DNA from: Gigaspora rosea
Lineage: Eukaryota; Glomeromycota; Glomeromycetes; Diversisporales; Gigasporaceae
Assembly: GCA_003550325.1 (NCBI GenBank)
Contig: QKWP01000515.1
Coordinates: 159,581 to 223,580, forward strand
Length of the DNA stretch: 64,000 nucleotides
Reading direction: 5' to 3'
Shown: positions 36,801-48,145 of the stretch, in pieces
Numbering within the stretch: the first letter of the stretch is position 1
How the letters are laid out: every line of letters starts with the position of its first letter
Translations under genes and position numbers: made by a program
The notes under the pieces: generated by a model
The model's input: only the letters and a program-made list of their open reading frames with translations
Databases searched by the model: none
What the model was told of the DNA's origin: nothing

Positions 36801-38197
36801 TAGAACAAAAAGACATGCTACCACAGGATATACTCCCTTTTAGCTTATATATAGGAGATATGCTACCTTACCAATCGAAGCACTTTTCCCAGTAGAACCT
36901 ACAGAAGTAGATGATGAAATAGATTTACAAGGAAGTATCCTTCAACGAGCTTATGATTTAATAGAAAAATTACAACTTACCAGACCCAGGCTAGACAAAA
37001 TACTGAACAATCACAGCAAAAACAGAAAGTTCATTTTGATTCCAATACTCGAATAGAGATATTTGAAATTGGTGATAAAGTATAGATACAAAGAAAGGAA
37101 TTAAAAGCCTCTCGCTTAGCCAAATTCGAAGACAAAAGATTTGGACCTTTCCTAATCCATGAGAAATTAGACAATGGTGCTTATAAATTACAGACAATAG
37201 AAGGAAAAATCTTACAAAAGTACTATAATAGTGATCATTTGGCTAAATATCATAAGCTACAAACATGGGAACCAGTAGTTGTTGTTGATTCTCCTGGAAA
37301 TTTCTAGAAGAAATTTGATCTACAAGGGGATGAAATACACAATTTAGTTTGTAAAACCTCAAAATATATTTATACAACTACCTTTTATAGAATTTTCCCA
37401 AAAAGATGACCATCCCTACGTTACAACCTCAAATCTTATTAGCCCTCCAATACCTTTCTCAGACATGGAAACAAGATAATGCTGCTCAAAATAATACCTT
37501 GTTAATGATGCCACAATGTGTATGGTTATGTGATAATAATGATATTACTCAGACTATTGACCTCACTAATTTAATTACTTCTTTTCTTGAGCAAGACTCA
37601 AATAATTTTCTGAACACTTTATAGGACACAGAGCAATCAGAAATTATTTTACCAAAAGTAAATGACTCAACTCTAGAATTAGAAGATATATAAGAAGAAA
37701 CATTGTCAGTTCCAATTATTAATTAAGAAGAAGTTACACCTGCTTCGATATCTGAAAAATTAGTCAAAATCATACAAGATATTGTTCAACCTTGTGGACC
37801 TTTAACTCAGACATCCATTCCTCCATATACTGGGATAACATATCAAGAGAAATTGCAGAAAATTCTCAAACGAATTAAGACTTACGCTAGAAACAGACAA
37901 GACCAAACTAAGCTACTCAAAGCTTATTATTATCTTAGTAATCTTATAGACAAGTACACTGATGCTCATGAAGATATTTGATCTATAATTGAAAAGACTC
38001 AAGGAGAAAGAAGAGCCCAAGATACATGGAAATGTGCCAAATGGATGAAATTACTTTTCTCCAATCAACCAATAGAAAACCTCTCTCGAACGACCTTTAT
38101 TACACATAGAGTAATTGTGAAGCTAACAGATGATGACTTTTCTTAAGTTCTCACCCAAATTAGAACTCACAGAGTTCATTCTTAAGGGCAAGAGAAA

Positions 38198-38760
38198 TGT
38201 TATAGAATAGCTTTGATAATTTTGGTAGAAATTAGTTGAAAAATTAGAACTTAATAAGGAAATTTTGTAATAACTGTATTTAGTAATAGTGATATGCAAA
38301 ATTGATGTGCAATAACACTCAATAACACTTAATGATGCTTAGCAATGCTTAATGACGTTTAACGATGCTTAGTGATGCTTAGTGATGCTTAACGATGCTT
38401 AGCGACACTTAGCTCAATAGATATATAAACCCACCTTATTTCTCTAAGTTTTAGACAGATCCAGACATTGTATTGTATACTTATCTTTATAAATCTTATC
38501 CTTATCTTTTATTATTAATAAACTCTTGGGATCTCTAAGAAACAGACACCTTGGAATAGCCCTCTTGTTAAATTAATAAACTGTTTATTATCTTCTGTTG
38601 TTTTATACTACACTGCCTTAGAGAAGTGTGTAGTTTCTTACAGACATAAAAGAAACTATACTTCCCTCTTGCACACCGCTTTATGCCCAAATTAAGGGAT
38701 TTCAGGAGCCATGTGATTGTTACTTTATCGGAATTAAAGAAGGCTTCTGGTACTGTAACA
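38198..38760 (+). repeat. 3' LTR of the gypsy-type fossil
   Basis: It is the same sequence as the 5' LTR with scattered single-base differences and small length changes in the gatgctta tract (38310-38412). It ends ggtactgtaaca, directly followed by LINE A sequence. Confidence 0.93.
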
Positions 38761-39197
38761 TCACAAATGCATCATCTTAAATGCTTTATATCTGTTTTAG
38801 CTTATATGGATGACACCTTATGGATTACTTCATCTTTAACAAAACTTTAATCAATTATCTCTGCTACTACTTCTTTTTACCAAATGGCAGATATACAAAT
38901 TAATCCTACTAAATCTATTTCTGTTCTAATCAAAAAGTACAACCTCCATATCATATTTTAATCATTTACTATCTCTTTTACCCTTTAACCAACTTTTTAA
39001 ATTTCTTGGATGCTTGTTTACTCTTAATAACAAAAATACAAAACAAATTAAACTTATCTGAGCTGAAGTATCATATCTTATACAAACTGCTAATACTAAA
39101 CAAATTACCTATATTATAAATACTGTTATAATTCCTACTTTAGAATATCGATTACATAATATAGTTCTTCTATTCTTTACTTGCACTAAAATTCTAT
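38761..39197 (+). mobile_element. LINE A copy 1, segment 3: reverse transcriptase catalytic motif
   Basis: It continues directly from segment 2 across the LTR insertion. Near 38800 it reads LAYMDDTLWITSS, the YxDD polymerase motif of the palm, then FYQMADIQINPTKS (motif D region), FLGCLFTLNN (motif E / primer grip) and TPTLEYR-like IIPTLEYRLHNIV (thumb). A few in-frame stops interrupt it. The segment ends where MITE B starts, flanked by ttctat. Confidence 0.82.
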
Positions 39198-40969
39198 TAG
39201 AACCCCAAAATATACATAGATAGGTCAGATTAATTATAGGGTTACTAAAAAATAGGGTCCGCTAAAGCGGGATAACTATTTAATTGATGGTCCAGAGGAT
39301 CGTGCATATCAGTTGATCGTCTAATTAATGCAGCCAATCACGTACCCATGCTGTACTTATTAATAATTATCCATTATTTTTTTTATTAAGAATTACTAGC
39401 TTGAAATTTTTTGAAAGACCCTGTGTCAAGCTATAGCTTAAAAGAAAAAAAGAAAACTTCACACGGCAGTCTAGTAATTCTATAATTATTAAAAAAAATC
39501 TTTAAAATCCTACAGTAAACAGCAAATGACGATGAAATAGACATTAAAGAATTAAAAAGAGGAAGGTAAAAGCTTGTCGAAGAGAAGATTTTTCTGAACC
39601 GCAAAAATAAAAATTTAGCCTTTATTGCAGCCGAATGAGCAGCAGATTCCAGCTGAACAAAAACCCCACACTAAACAGCAAGCAAACAAGCAACTTCCGG
39701 CTAAATAAAAACCCCACGGCAAATGGCAAGCAAGCGAACAAATAAAAAAAATAAAATAAAATAAAACTTTTAGTAATAACAAGCTTCTGTCAATTATAAC
39801 AACGCGGTTACATCACATCAATGTTGACTAGCTGAGAACATTTTTTTAATGTGAATAAAAGACTTTAACAAACGGTGGGCTCTTGTTAATAACTTTTGTA
39901 CAAAATTCAATGGTTACATATCGGATAATTAACATATAACTTTTATTTATAGAATTTCAAAACCTAAAGAATCAAGTAAAAGAATGGAAATGTCACTCCT
40001 AAAAAGCTTTGAAAAGACCCGCTATTAATTGTAGAGAATTAGAATTACATGGTTAGTGGCATCGAAATTGAGAGAGTAAGAATAAGTGTAGCATTATTTA
40101 AAATACTGTAAAAAAAAAACAAAAAAAAATTCGAATGAATAAAAAAAAACTAATAAAGAATTATGATCACTTCGTATTATTACACTTTTATTACTTCTTG
40201 CACGTACAGTACATTTATATTTTTATAATGAATAAATGTAAAAGTATTGTACTATCTTTTTTAATTCCTATTCCAATCCATAGTGGCAGATTATTATAAC
40301 TTTGTGTTCCTCCAAACTCATTCCAATCCAGAACGATAACAAATAATAACCAAAATTTTTTTTCTTATTTTTTTTCTTATATAATTTTTTTCTTTGTTAA
40401 TTAATTGCTGGCTCTAATATTTTTTTAAAACCTCTAACGAATCGTGATGCCTCGTCTATACTTTTCTTCACCAACCTATAGTAGTAGTATCAGGTTCTTT
40501 CAAACAATTCATTATTTTTGATTGGCTTTTTTTGGCTGCTTTTTAGCTGATGATTTCTGGATTACAGGTAACTCCACAATATTGCGAGTTTGATATACTT
40601 TCATACTACTTGCTTCAAATGTTCTTTGAAAGTAACTCCAAGTTTTAGGCATTAAAATATTGGCTCCACAAAGTTGTTCGTGGAAAATATGCTAACACGG
40701 TAACATATACTGATTGAAGAATCTACATGAGCACTCTGCACTTGCAAGATTTGGTGTACATTTTCCCTTTACCAATCTTTTTGAGATAGCGTGTACTTCT
40801 TCTGTGATAAGTTTCTAAAAGAGAAAAGAGAATTTGTGGATCTCAGTAAGAATTTCTGGTCTAATATTTGTGAGAGAAATTCTTTTGGTATGAAAGTTGA
40901 TGAACATTTCTTTTGCAACTAGCATTTTTTTCTTGTCAAGTTCTAAAAGGATATAACATGCACCTGTAT

Positions 40970-41120
40970 AATAATAATAATAATAAATAATAATTAATAA
41001 TAATAATTATAATAATAAATAATAAATAATAATAATTAATAATAATAATAATAATAAATAATTAAATAATAATTAATAATTAACAATAATTAATAATTAA
41101 TAATTAATAATAAATTATAA
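40970..41120. repeat. AAT-type microsatellite, about 150 bp
   Basis: A run of ataataat and taattaat units with shifts in phase, within the transposase region of the MULE. Pure low complexity. Confidence 0.9.
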
Positions 41121-41214
41121 CAATGCATCATTTTTTATAAAATTTGCTGTACTTTTAAATTACATTAATGGTCAGAATGATCATATTATGCAAATTTCTT
41201 AATTGCCAGCAAAA

Positions 41215-41430
41215 ATAATAATACTTCGAAAGTTCTTGAAATTCGTATTCACTTTCATCAATTAAAAATGGAATTCATTCTACTGCATTCTTGTATTTTT
41301 AAGATGAATTCTTTAATACAATTATTGTACTTGTCCATCCTCGAGTTGTTTTTAAAGGGTTACATATTTGACACCAGGCTGGCAATGTGGTATGTTGGTT
41401 GCAATACGCACATATTCCATTATTTCGATC
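41215..41430 (-). pseudogene. Fragment of a host protein-kinase N-terminus inside the MULE
   Basis: The minus strand from 41430 reads GICAYCNQHTTLPAWCQICN then KTTRGWTS, NNCIKEFIL and KYKNAVE-stop-IPF. This is the zinc-binding start (C-x2-C, WC-x2-C) and GWTS...IKEF-L...EWIPF spacer that precedes the kinase domain in many Rhizophagus kinases. There is at least one frame change, and the expected Trp before IPF is TGA. The kinase domain itself is not present next to it. It lies between the transposase core and the SWIM part. It may have been captured by the MULE, or may be a separate insertion; the call rests on family memory. Confidence 0.55.
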
Positions 41431-41562
41431 TATTAATAAATAAGTAAAAATTAATAGATAGCGAATATTAAAATTGAAGCTGAAGCCAAAAATAGCTAAA
41501 GAGGGCCTCGATTAAAAAAATAAACACTACCAAAATCCACTTATGCCCTTTCATTATCAGAA

Positions 41563-41704
41563 TAACCCTAAACCCTAACTTTTAAAAAAAAAAGCTAAAA
41601 AAATGGCAAAAAAATTTTTGAAAATTTCATCCCTTAAACCCTAACTTAACTATTAAAAAAAAAGCTAAAAAATATGCCCAAAAAATTTTTGAAACTTTCA
41701 TAAT
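41563..41704. repeat. Tandem duplication, two units of about 70 bp
   Basis: Both units run ccctaac, tt, a run of A, gctaaaaaa, atg(g/c)c, aaaaaatttttgaaa, tttcat. The first also contains ccctaaaccctaac, a telomere-like pair that does not extend into an array. Confidence 0.75.
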
Positions 41705-41867
41705 AAAATAATTATAATTTCTAGCTTCAGCTACAACATTAAATAAAATTTTAGCTCACCTGTCAAATCATTAGATTGGTTGACTACAGTATATGATAAA
41801 AATTTTTAGTTTCTAATTATACTCATAAATTTTGAGCGAAGAAATCTAATACACTGCCTGTTTTCAA

Positions 41868-41991
41868 TTGGGGTTTCAAAATTAAAATCAGAGATCTTAC
41901 CAATTTTATAATTCAATATAATAAAAATACTAAACTAAAAAAAAACGCATTTTCCATATGCACCAGTTATTTTTTAATTTGAAACCCCAAA
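41868..41991. repeat. Small fold-back in the MULE
   Basis: The inverted ends ttggggtttcaaaattaaaa and ttttaatttgaaaccccaaa enclose about 85 bases. No duplication of flanks is clear. Confidence 0.6.
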
Positions 41992-42006
41992 TAATCTTAA
42001 ACGCTT

Positions 42007-42126
42007 ACAACTGAAAATTTCTGATACCCGAATTTGATAAGTTAGCGAGTTAAAATTAATAGATAACTGGCTTTGGCCAAACTCAGAATCTTATCGAATT
42101 CGGGTCATCAGAAAGTTTTCAGTTGT
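42007..42126. repeat. Small fold-back in the MULE, 120 bp
   Basis: The left arm acaactgaaaatttctgata then cccgaatttgataag is matched by the right arm complement acaactgaaaactttctgat then gacccgaattcgataag. Probably a MITE, with no clear target duplication. Confidence 0.65.
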
Positions 42127-43495
42127 CCCAAAATTTATGAGAACAGCTATAGATTAACAAGGCCCGTTGTGAAGATATTTCGCTCAAGATCAAAAACACA
42201 AATAACATAATTTTTTATAATTTTTTAACTAACTACAGTATTTCACAGTTAAAATCTCTGTTTTTCAAATTTCGTATGGTGCAATGATATGATGATAAGA
42301 TTTTGCCAATCACAATAATTTGAAAGAGCAGAAATTAAAATATAAAGCGAGTTTTTTTTTTTTTTAAAAAAAAAAACTTTCAATTCATTTGAAGAAAATA
42401 CTCGCTGATAAGACCGTATTGAACAAAAACTTTCACCTTAATCTCACTGTTGTAAGACTCTAGAGGGTTAGTTGAAGTAATTTGAAGAAGAAGTGGCAAA
42501 TGCTGCCTAGCCCAGAGAGACCATTGTCTCGAATTTTTTTGATAGTTTCTGGAGATATACTTTGCATTGGCCTGAACAGTACAGGTATTTATGGCATCAC
42601 AGACAATTTCCTCACATTCTATTTGTGTTTTTTTGTGCATTGCATGGATCATTTTGTTAAGTGTAGGGCCATGATAAATATTTTTTATCCATGTTCATAT
42701 GACGTATGCAGTACAAAAAAGAACGTCACATTCTTACTCTTTTGTAGATCAAGATAATTCAAAAAAAAATAATAAAAAAAATAAAAATAAAAAAAAAACA
42801 AAATAAAAGTTCAAATTCGTTCTGTTCCTACCTATAGAAAGACCCGAGAACGTTAATGCAACACTATTGGCTTCTACACTGCTTTGGTCAAGAAGCATAT
42901 ATTGTAGATTCTATTGCATTGCAAAGTTTTTTCAAATAATTCTTAATGGCAACTCAACAGTCTCACTATTTTCTCTATTAACAAAAAGTGAGTACCAGCA
43001 TTTCAACATCCATAGCTATCGCGAATGTATAAAGTAAATAAACGCTATCTGTGCTTATTTGTATTATGTATAGAATCCATTAACGGCAACCAACCGTAAT
43101 GTGTTAGATTTTTTATTTGCCACAGGTTGGCAAAGCATAAACCTCACTAACGCTCAAATGATTCTTGCTTAAAAAAAGACTCAGCTCGATAATTATTTTT
43201 TATTAAAAATTCGATTGTATTTGAAATATCAGATTTTAAATCTGCATCTCCAACAAGATGTGAACTTATAGGACCAACAAGCTTCTGCTTGATATTAGCG
43301 ACCTCCTTAGTTTTTAAATATTCCACGCCTGAGTCTTTACACACTTTAGAGACTTCTGTTCTAATTAAATTCACAATTGTCAGGGTTTGTAATCCGTAAT
43401 TGCCTCATTGGCCACCATGTCTTTAATGAATTTCGATCGTTTTCGCATGTCACATTCTTCTATCAAATAGCTATAATCAGGAATAATAATTATAA

Positions 43496-43664
43496 GTTAT
43501 TGTATAGTGGATAAAAAATCGATATAATGGTATAGATATATATCAGTTATCAGATCAAATAACTGTTGAAAATATATGGGGCCCATATATCTCTGACAGT
43601 TATTTAATCCGATAACTGATATATCTATACCATTGTGTCAATTTTTTATCCACTATACAATAAC
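43496..43664. mobile_element. Palindromic MITE in the MULE, 169 bp
   Basis: Arms of about 70 bases begin gttattgtatagtggataaa and end in its complement tttatccactatacaataac. Both arms carry atggtatagatata and cagttat stretches. The loop holds the palindrome atatggggcccatat. No clean target duplication was found. Confidence 0.75.
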
Positions 43665-43682
43665 AGTGTTATAGTCTGGCTG

Positions 43683-43846
43683 TTGTTACATCTGCCGCAC
43701 CAAAAATTTTGATTATGTATTTGCATGGTTGAATTTTAAAATTCTTGTTAGACAGAGCTAAATATAATATTAGCTCTATTACTGTAATAAGAATTTTAAA
43801 ACTCAGCCGTACAAATACGATCAAAATTTTGGCATGGCAGTAACAA
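43683..43846. mobile_element. Palindromic MITE in the MULE, 164 bp
   Basis: The left arm ttgttacatctgccgcacca is matched by the complement of the right arm, ttgttactgccatgccaaaa; pairing continues through attttgat, gtatttg and gaattttaaaattctt to a loop around the palindrome agctaaatataatattagct. It is separate from the 43496-43664 element 18 bases away. Confidence 0.75.
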
Positions 43847-44871
43847 AATTGCCATACAATAATGTTTTAAATAACATTATACTTATTCTTACCCTCTTAA
43901 TTTAACTGTGTTCGATGCCACTAACCACGTAATTCTAATTCTAGCTTCACAATAATAGCAGGTTTTTTCCTGGTTATGCAAAGCTTTTCAGGGGGAACAT
44001 TTTTGTTTCTTCTACTCGATTCTTTAGGTTTTGAAGTCTGCAAATGAAAGTTTTACGTTCATTACTATTATTCAATAAGTATCTATTAAATCTTGTCCAA
44101 ACGTTATCAACTAGAGCCCACTGCTTGTTGAAGTCCTTGGTAGAAAGCTCAATAGTTTCATTTACATTAAAAAAACATTCTCAAATAGTCGATATTGCTG
44201 TAGTATTTCCGTATCGTTATAATTGGCCAAAGTTTGTCATTACTATAAGTTTTTATTTTATTTTTTTTTTGCTGTTTGCTCGCTAGCTTTTTGCTATAGG
44301 GTCTGGAAGTTACTCGTTTGCCTGCTACTTGAAGTAGTTTACTTAGCCGGAAGCTGTGAGATTTTTTTTTACCAGAGCTTCAAAACGTCAGTTTGTTATG
44401 GTTTTTTTTATTAGTATTCTCGCAGAGAACAATACTTCAAGCCGGTAATTATTTAATGTAAAATTTTTTTTATAATAATTATAGAACTACTGGCTTGCAT
44501 GGAAGGTTTCTTCTATACCGGTAAGTAATGGTCTTTCAATAAACTTCAAGCTAGTAATTACAAATGGTTCAAATGCGCTAATAATAAAGAAAATATCTAT
44601 TGATTAGATTTATAATTTACAAGTAAGATTAAGTAGCAGCACGGGGTGCGCTAATTGGCTGCATTGATTAGATGATCAACTGACATGCATGACCCCCTGG
44701 ACCATCAATTCAATAGTTACCCCACTTTAGTGATCCCCTAAAAAAGGAAAGATCTGCAGAAAAAACTTCAAAAAATAAGCAAAGAAATTACTATAAATAA
44801 AAAAGTTCTGTATCAAAAATAAGCAAACTCATATCTAACCTATCTATATATATTTCGGGGTCCTATTCTAT

Positions 44872-45950
44872 CACAATATTTAATTGTTGCCAAATGCAAA
44901 TTACATTTATCAAAATCTACTCTCAATAGCACTATGCTTAATCCATATTATGGGATATACAACTTCAATACTATATTTCTAACTTCTTAATACGAATTAA
45001 TGATTCTAATTTATTAAGTATCTCTACTCGTATTAGATTACAGCAACTTCAAAACAACTTATGGTCAACAATTAATATACTACAACACTACTCTCCTAAT
45101 ATTGATAGACCTAATAGATTAACTACTACTTTTAAGATCATTCTTTTGTTCAAAAGACTAGAAATCAATACTATAGCAAATCCAAATATTACTTGGCCCA
45201 AAGTTATTAATAGTAGAAGCCTTCCACTTGAACAAATTCTGCAGCATTACCCTAAATACAGAACATTTAAGCAACAACTTCGTTATAGACAAATACTTTA
45301 CTTAGAACACCTTTCTCTGCAGATAATCAAACTCTTCTTTTATAGAAACATCTTTTACCCAGAGTGCACCATTTACCTACTAGTAAACAACTACTTTGGT
45401 TTACTTTTCTAGAGAAAACTATTATTAAAAACAATATTCACTATTCAATCTTAAGCAATTACCAACCCAAAGGTTTAATGCTTTTGCCTATTATACTTGT
45501 CATATTCCTCTAAAACCCCAATCATAGTTTCTTACTTATCTTAACCAAAATATAATTATTGGTAAAGCTTTTAGATATTTTAAGCATTCAAATACTATAT
45601 CAATTACTCATTGGACTGCCAATATTAATATTTCACAATCCCAATTATACCTACTTTCTGCTATTTTTTGTATTTCTTGCCCAGGCTGCAATTTTAATAC
45701 TAACTATATTTCCTCTGCATGTACAATTAAAATATCTGCTATACTATCTACACTTTTTTATAATAGAATTCTACTAAACAAGTAGCTTAACCTCAATATA
45801 AATTATATAGATCTTATTCTTTTTACTGCTATTAAACATCCTCTTACTATCTCTATACCTCCAACTTTAAATATCTCTAACTGCTTAGTTTTTGATCTTT
45901 TTTTATTTAACCAAACTTCTTAATTATTACAATCATTTGCTCAAAATAAT
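44872..45950 (+). mobile_element. LINE A copy 1, segment 4: post-RT linker with Cys cluster
   Basis: It continues segment 3 across the MITE/MULE. It reads in pieces ISTRIRLQQLQNNLWSTINI, ITWPKVINSR and FKQQLRYRQILYLEHLS. Then from about 45560 it reads GKAFRYFKHSNTISITHWT and the Cys cluster FCISCPGCNFN...SAC (45664-45722), parallel to the younger LINE A copy. A few stops and shifts interrupt it. It ends just before RNase H, where a 155-bp MITE follows. Confidence 0.8.
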
Positions 45951-46105
45951 TATAATATGACAGGGTGAAACCTTAGTTGTTTAGGTTACCTTTTTTATGC
46001 AGATCAGTACTTAATTAGGGTTAGGGTACTATTTTTAGGATAGTTAGAGGTGATCTGTATTAATAATATTCAATTCAGGTTCAGGTTTCACCCTGTCATA
46101 TTATA
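45951..46105. mobile_element. MITE, 155 bp, at the end of LINE A segment 4
   Basis: Perfect inverted ends, tataatatgacagggtgaaa then cct at the left and agg then tttcaccctgtcatattata at the right. The interior contains ttagggttagggta. It is non-coding. The target duplication could be TA, hidden in the palindrome. Confidence 0.8.
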
Positions 46106-46890
46106 CCAGTACAATCATGTTTCTTGTGTAATATGAAATGTGTGAGGGATAGTTTCTGTTCAACTTTTTTGATGTTCGCTATGCTGATTTTTGAAGAATC
46201 CTTTTTTAGTATAAGTAATAGTTTCGTTTTTCTAATTTAGGAATGTGTTATTAGTAATTTTGTGATACAGGATGATGACATGTGCAACGTAAATGATAGT
46301 GTAGGAATATACTCATGATTGTATATAAAAATGACATTTATATATTGTAACTTGACTATAACTAAATATGAGATACTTTTTTTGAAATTATGCCTGCTTA
46401 TTGTTGCTAATTAATGCATGCGTAATCTGATTTTAAAATATAATCTTATACTGAGTAATAATAAATATTACGATATATGAAACTGTTTGTTCTTGTACTA
46501 GTACGATCATGTTGAATATATAATATGAAATATGAGAGGGAGGGTTTCCATTCATCTTTTTTGATGTTCGCTATGCTAATTTTTGAAGAATTCTTTTTTA
46601 GTATGGGTAATAGTTTTATTTTTCCAATTGGTAATTTTGACAGCACAGGATAACAGCATGTGTGTGATGTAAATTGAACAATAGTGTAAGAAATATATTC
46701 ATAATGGTCTGTAAATATGTTGTAGATTGGTAGATACTGATCTTATTACGTACTTGTCAAAAATGACACTTATATGTTAATTGACTAATAGTGTGGGATA
46801 TTTTTTTTGAATTTATGCCTATTTGGTATTGTTAATTAATGCATGCATGATCTGTTTTGAAATGTAATTTTATATCGATTAAATAATAAT
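46106..46890. repeat. Tandem duplication, two units of about 370-400 bp
   Basis: Unit 1 (46106-46470) and unit 2 (46493-46890) share the same series: caatcatgt/cgatcatgt, aatatgaaat, cttttttgatgttcgctatg, ct-atttttgaagaat, ttttttagtat, taatgcatgc, atctg-ttt. Unit 2 carries about 30 extra bases near 46720. Divergence is clear, so the duplication is old. The frame at 46446-46646 is by chance. Confidence 0.85.
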
Positions 46891-47785
46891 AAAATACTTA
46901 AGCTCTTGTATTTCTAATAAGGAAGTTATATAATCGATATTTGATCGATTGTTATCGTATCGATACAATAAAATATTTTTGGCACTTTGCCATTTAGTAA
47001 TCAAACTGTGAGAAAATTTAAAATAAGAACAATTATGATAATCTATTTAAATTTGTAATTATTGGGACATATGATCATTTGCATATTAATATCATAATAA
47101 ATTCGTCATAATTCGTAATTGATCTATTACTATGAATTAATATTTTTTAATAAATTCAACTTTTGTTTATTACACACACTGAAATTTAAATAATCAACTT
47201 CCATTTGTCATGTGCACTTTGTATTTTTGAAATTAGATTGAGATATGGACAATGTTAATAACATGCATTAGAGTCACTGTGTATCGCCAGAGGTAAGGTT
47301 TATAATAGTAAATCATAATATAAGATATAATAATTTCAACTCGAATTAATTCAGCCCCATATTTTGTGATTATTAGAATAACAAGCAAGTTTTGTATGAG
47401 AATTTTTTATTTGATAGAAGCCACAATAATTTCGTTGTAAACCCAAACTTAAAATGATTATAAACTAAGTAAGTTTATAACAGAATTTTTTATATAATTC
47501 ATGATAGAAATTGTAATAATTCTAATACATACTAATTCACCTTTTTATCATTACTGATATAAACCACAATGGCTTATCAATAATTGCATGCTTGCACATT
47601 GTGAGAGTGATGAGTATTGAGTATATAGCTGAAAACTACTAACAACACCACTATCTAATCAAACCAATACCTTTTAATCATGCATGACTCCTAAACTTGA
47701 ATTGGTAGACAAAAAGGAGCGTAGTTGATTTGGTCTGGGTCTCAAAGTTCTTTTATGGTCTTGCTGCGGCATGATCCAATAAAGA
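46891..47785. other. No gene seen
   Basis: AT-rich sequence. I find no coding frame longer than chance and no convincing repeat pair. Confidence 0.5.
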
Positions 47786-48145
47786 TAAGTACGTTGGCAC
47801 ATCCAATTGGTTTCAATTTTTTTTTGACATATGGGGTCCCACAGCAAAAAGTGGCTCTGGGCCAGCCAATCAAAATTTAAGATTTTATTATAATAATTTA
47901 TTTACAAATCCCATTTTCTAAAAATAATTTTATTTGATTAAATTTATTAGTAAAAAAGTATATAAATTTAATTTTTATCGCTATTATTATAGTAAATATT
48001 AATCATATGATGATCTTCAATCACGATTTTTTCAAAATCACATGATTGTTCCACAGCCACCTTTTGCTATGGGAGTCCCCATATATCCAATTGAAAATGG
48101 ACATATGTTCAAAAAAATTGAAACCAATTGGACATCGTGACATGC
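47786..48145. repeat. Fold-back element, about 350 bp, arms of about 65 bp
   Basis: The left arm has catccaattggtttcaattt, gacatatgggg, tcccacagcaaaaagtggct. The right arm has the inverted set agccaccttttgctatggga, gtcccc, catatgttc, aaattgaaaccaattggaca. The interior is AT-rich. Likely a MITE; target repeat unclear. Confidence 0.7.

Larger units (their letters stand above)
29130..38760 (+). mobile_element. Ty3/gypsy-type LTR retrotransposon fossil, 9.6 kb, inserted in LINE A
   Basis: It has two LTRs (29130-29694 and 38198-38760; TG...CA ends) and a 4-bp flank repeat tcac (5 bp if the end base is counted differently). Inside, in order: a gag region about 31000-31720, a zinc knuckle of the CCHC type at 31750-31791, an aspartic protease motif (IDSGAS) near 32263, a Cys-rich stretch 32830-33190, reverse transcriptase with YLDD near 35188, RNase H about 35600-35860, then integrase with an HHCC-type start (about 36210-36350) and catalytic core (about 36410-36740). 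PR-RT-RH-IN order marks it as Ty3/gypsy. A non-standard region of about 850 bases follows integrase; a purine-rich tract (38184-38197) precedes the 3' LTR. It is clearly broken, with well over twenty breaks, and carries a MITE. The LTRs differ by several percent by eye, so it is not recent. Confidence 0.9.
39253..44737 (-). mobile_element. Mutator-like element (MULE) with TIRs of about 0.8 kb, decayed
   Basis: The ends gggtccgctaaagcgggata and, from the right complement, ggatcactaaagtggggtaa begin long inverted repeats. Matching blocks (attgatggtccag, cagttgatc, tgcagccaat, attactagcttgaa, tggttagtggcatcgaa) can be followed to about 40110 and back from about 43880. The target repeat is ctaaaaaa on both sides (9 bp if one mismatch is allowed). 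Minus-strand transposase remains: 43147-43374 (VGDADLKSDISNTIEFL), 42380-42652 (NSRQWSLWARQHLPLLL, TSTNPLESYNSEIK, MULE/FAR1-like core end), and about 40500-40990 (ITEEVHAISKRLVKG, then CSC...PC-x-H, a SWIM zinc finger with a stop in the last spacer). The coding order is N-terminus right to C-terminus left. It is broken by nested MITEs, an AAT microsatellite and frame changes. Confidence 0.8.
39198..44865. mobile_element. MITE family B, copy 1, split by a MULE
   Basis: The outer parts (39198-39252 and 44738-44865) together equal the intact 181-bp element at 50539-50719 in inverse orientation: tag(g)acccc(g)aaatatac at the left, tttcggggtccta at the right, and aaggaaagatctgcag inside. It is flanked by an exact 6-bp duplication, ttctat, at 39192-39197 and 44866-44871. 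The MULE entered it at the ttactaa/aaaggaaag point. It is a non-coding, fold-back-type element. Confidence 0.85.

Noticed and set aside
41563-41580. Telomere-like ccctaaaccctaac
   Set aside because: Only two units inside a longer tandem duplication in the MULE; no array.
42482-42757. Plus-strand frame opposite the MULE transposase core
   Set aside because: Antisense to the readable transposase segment; no features of its own.
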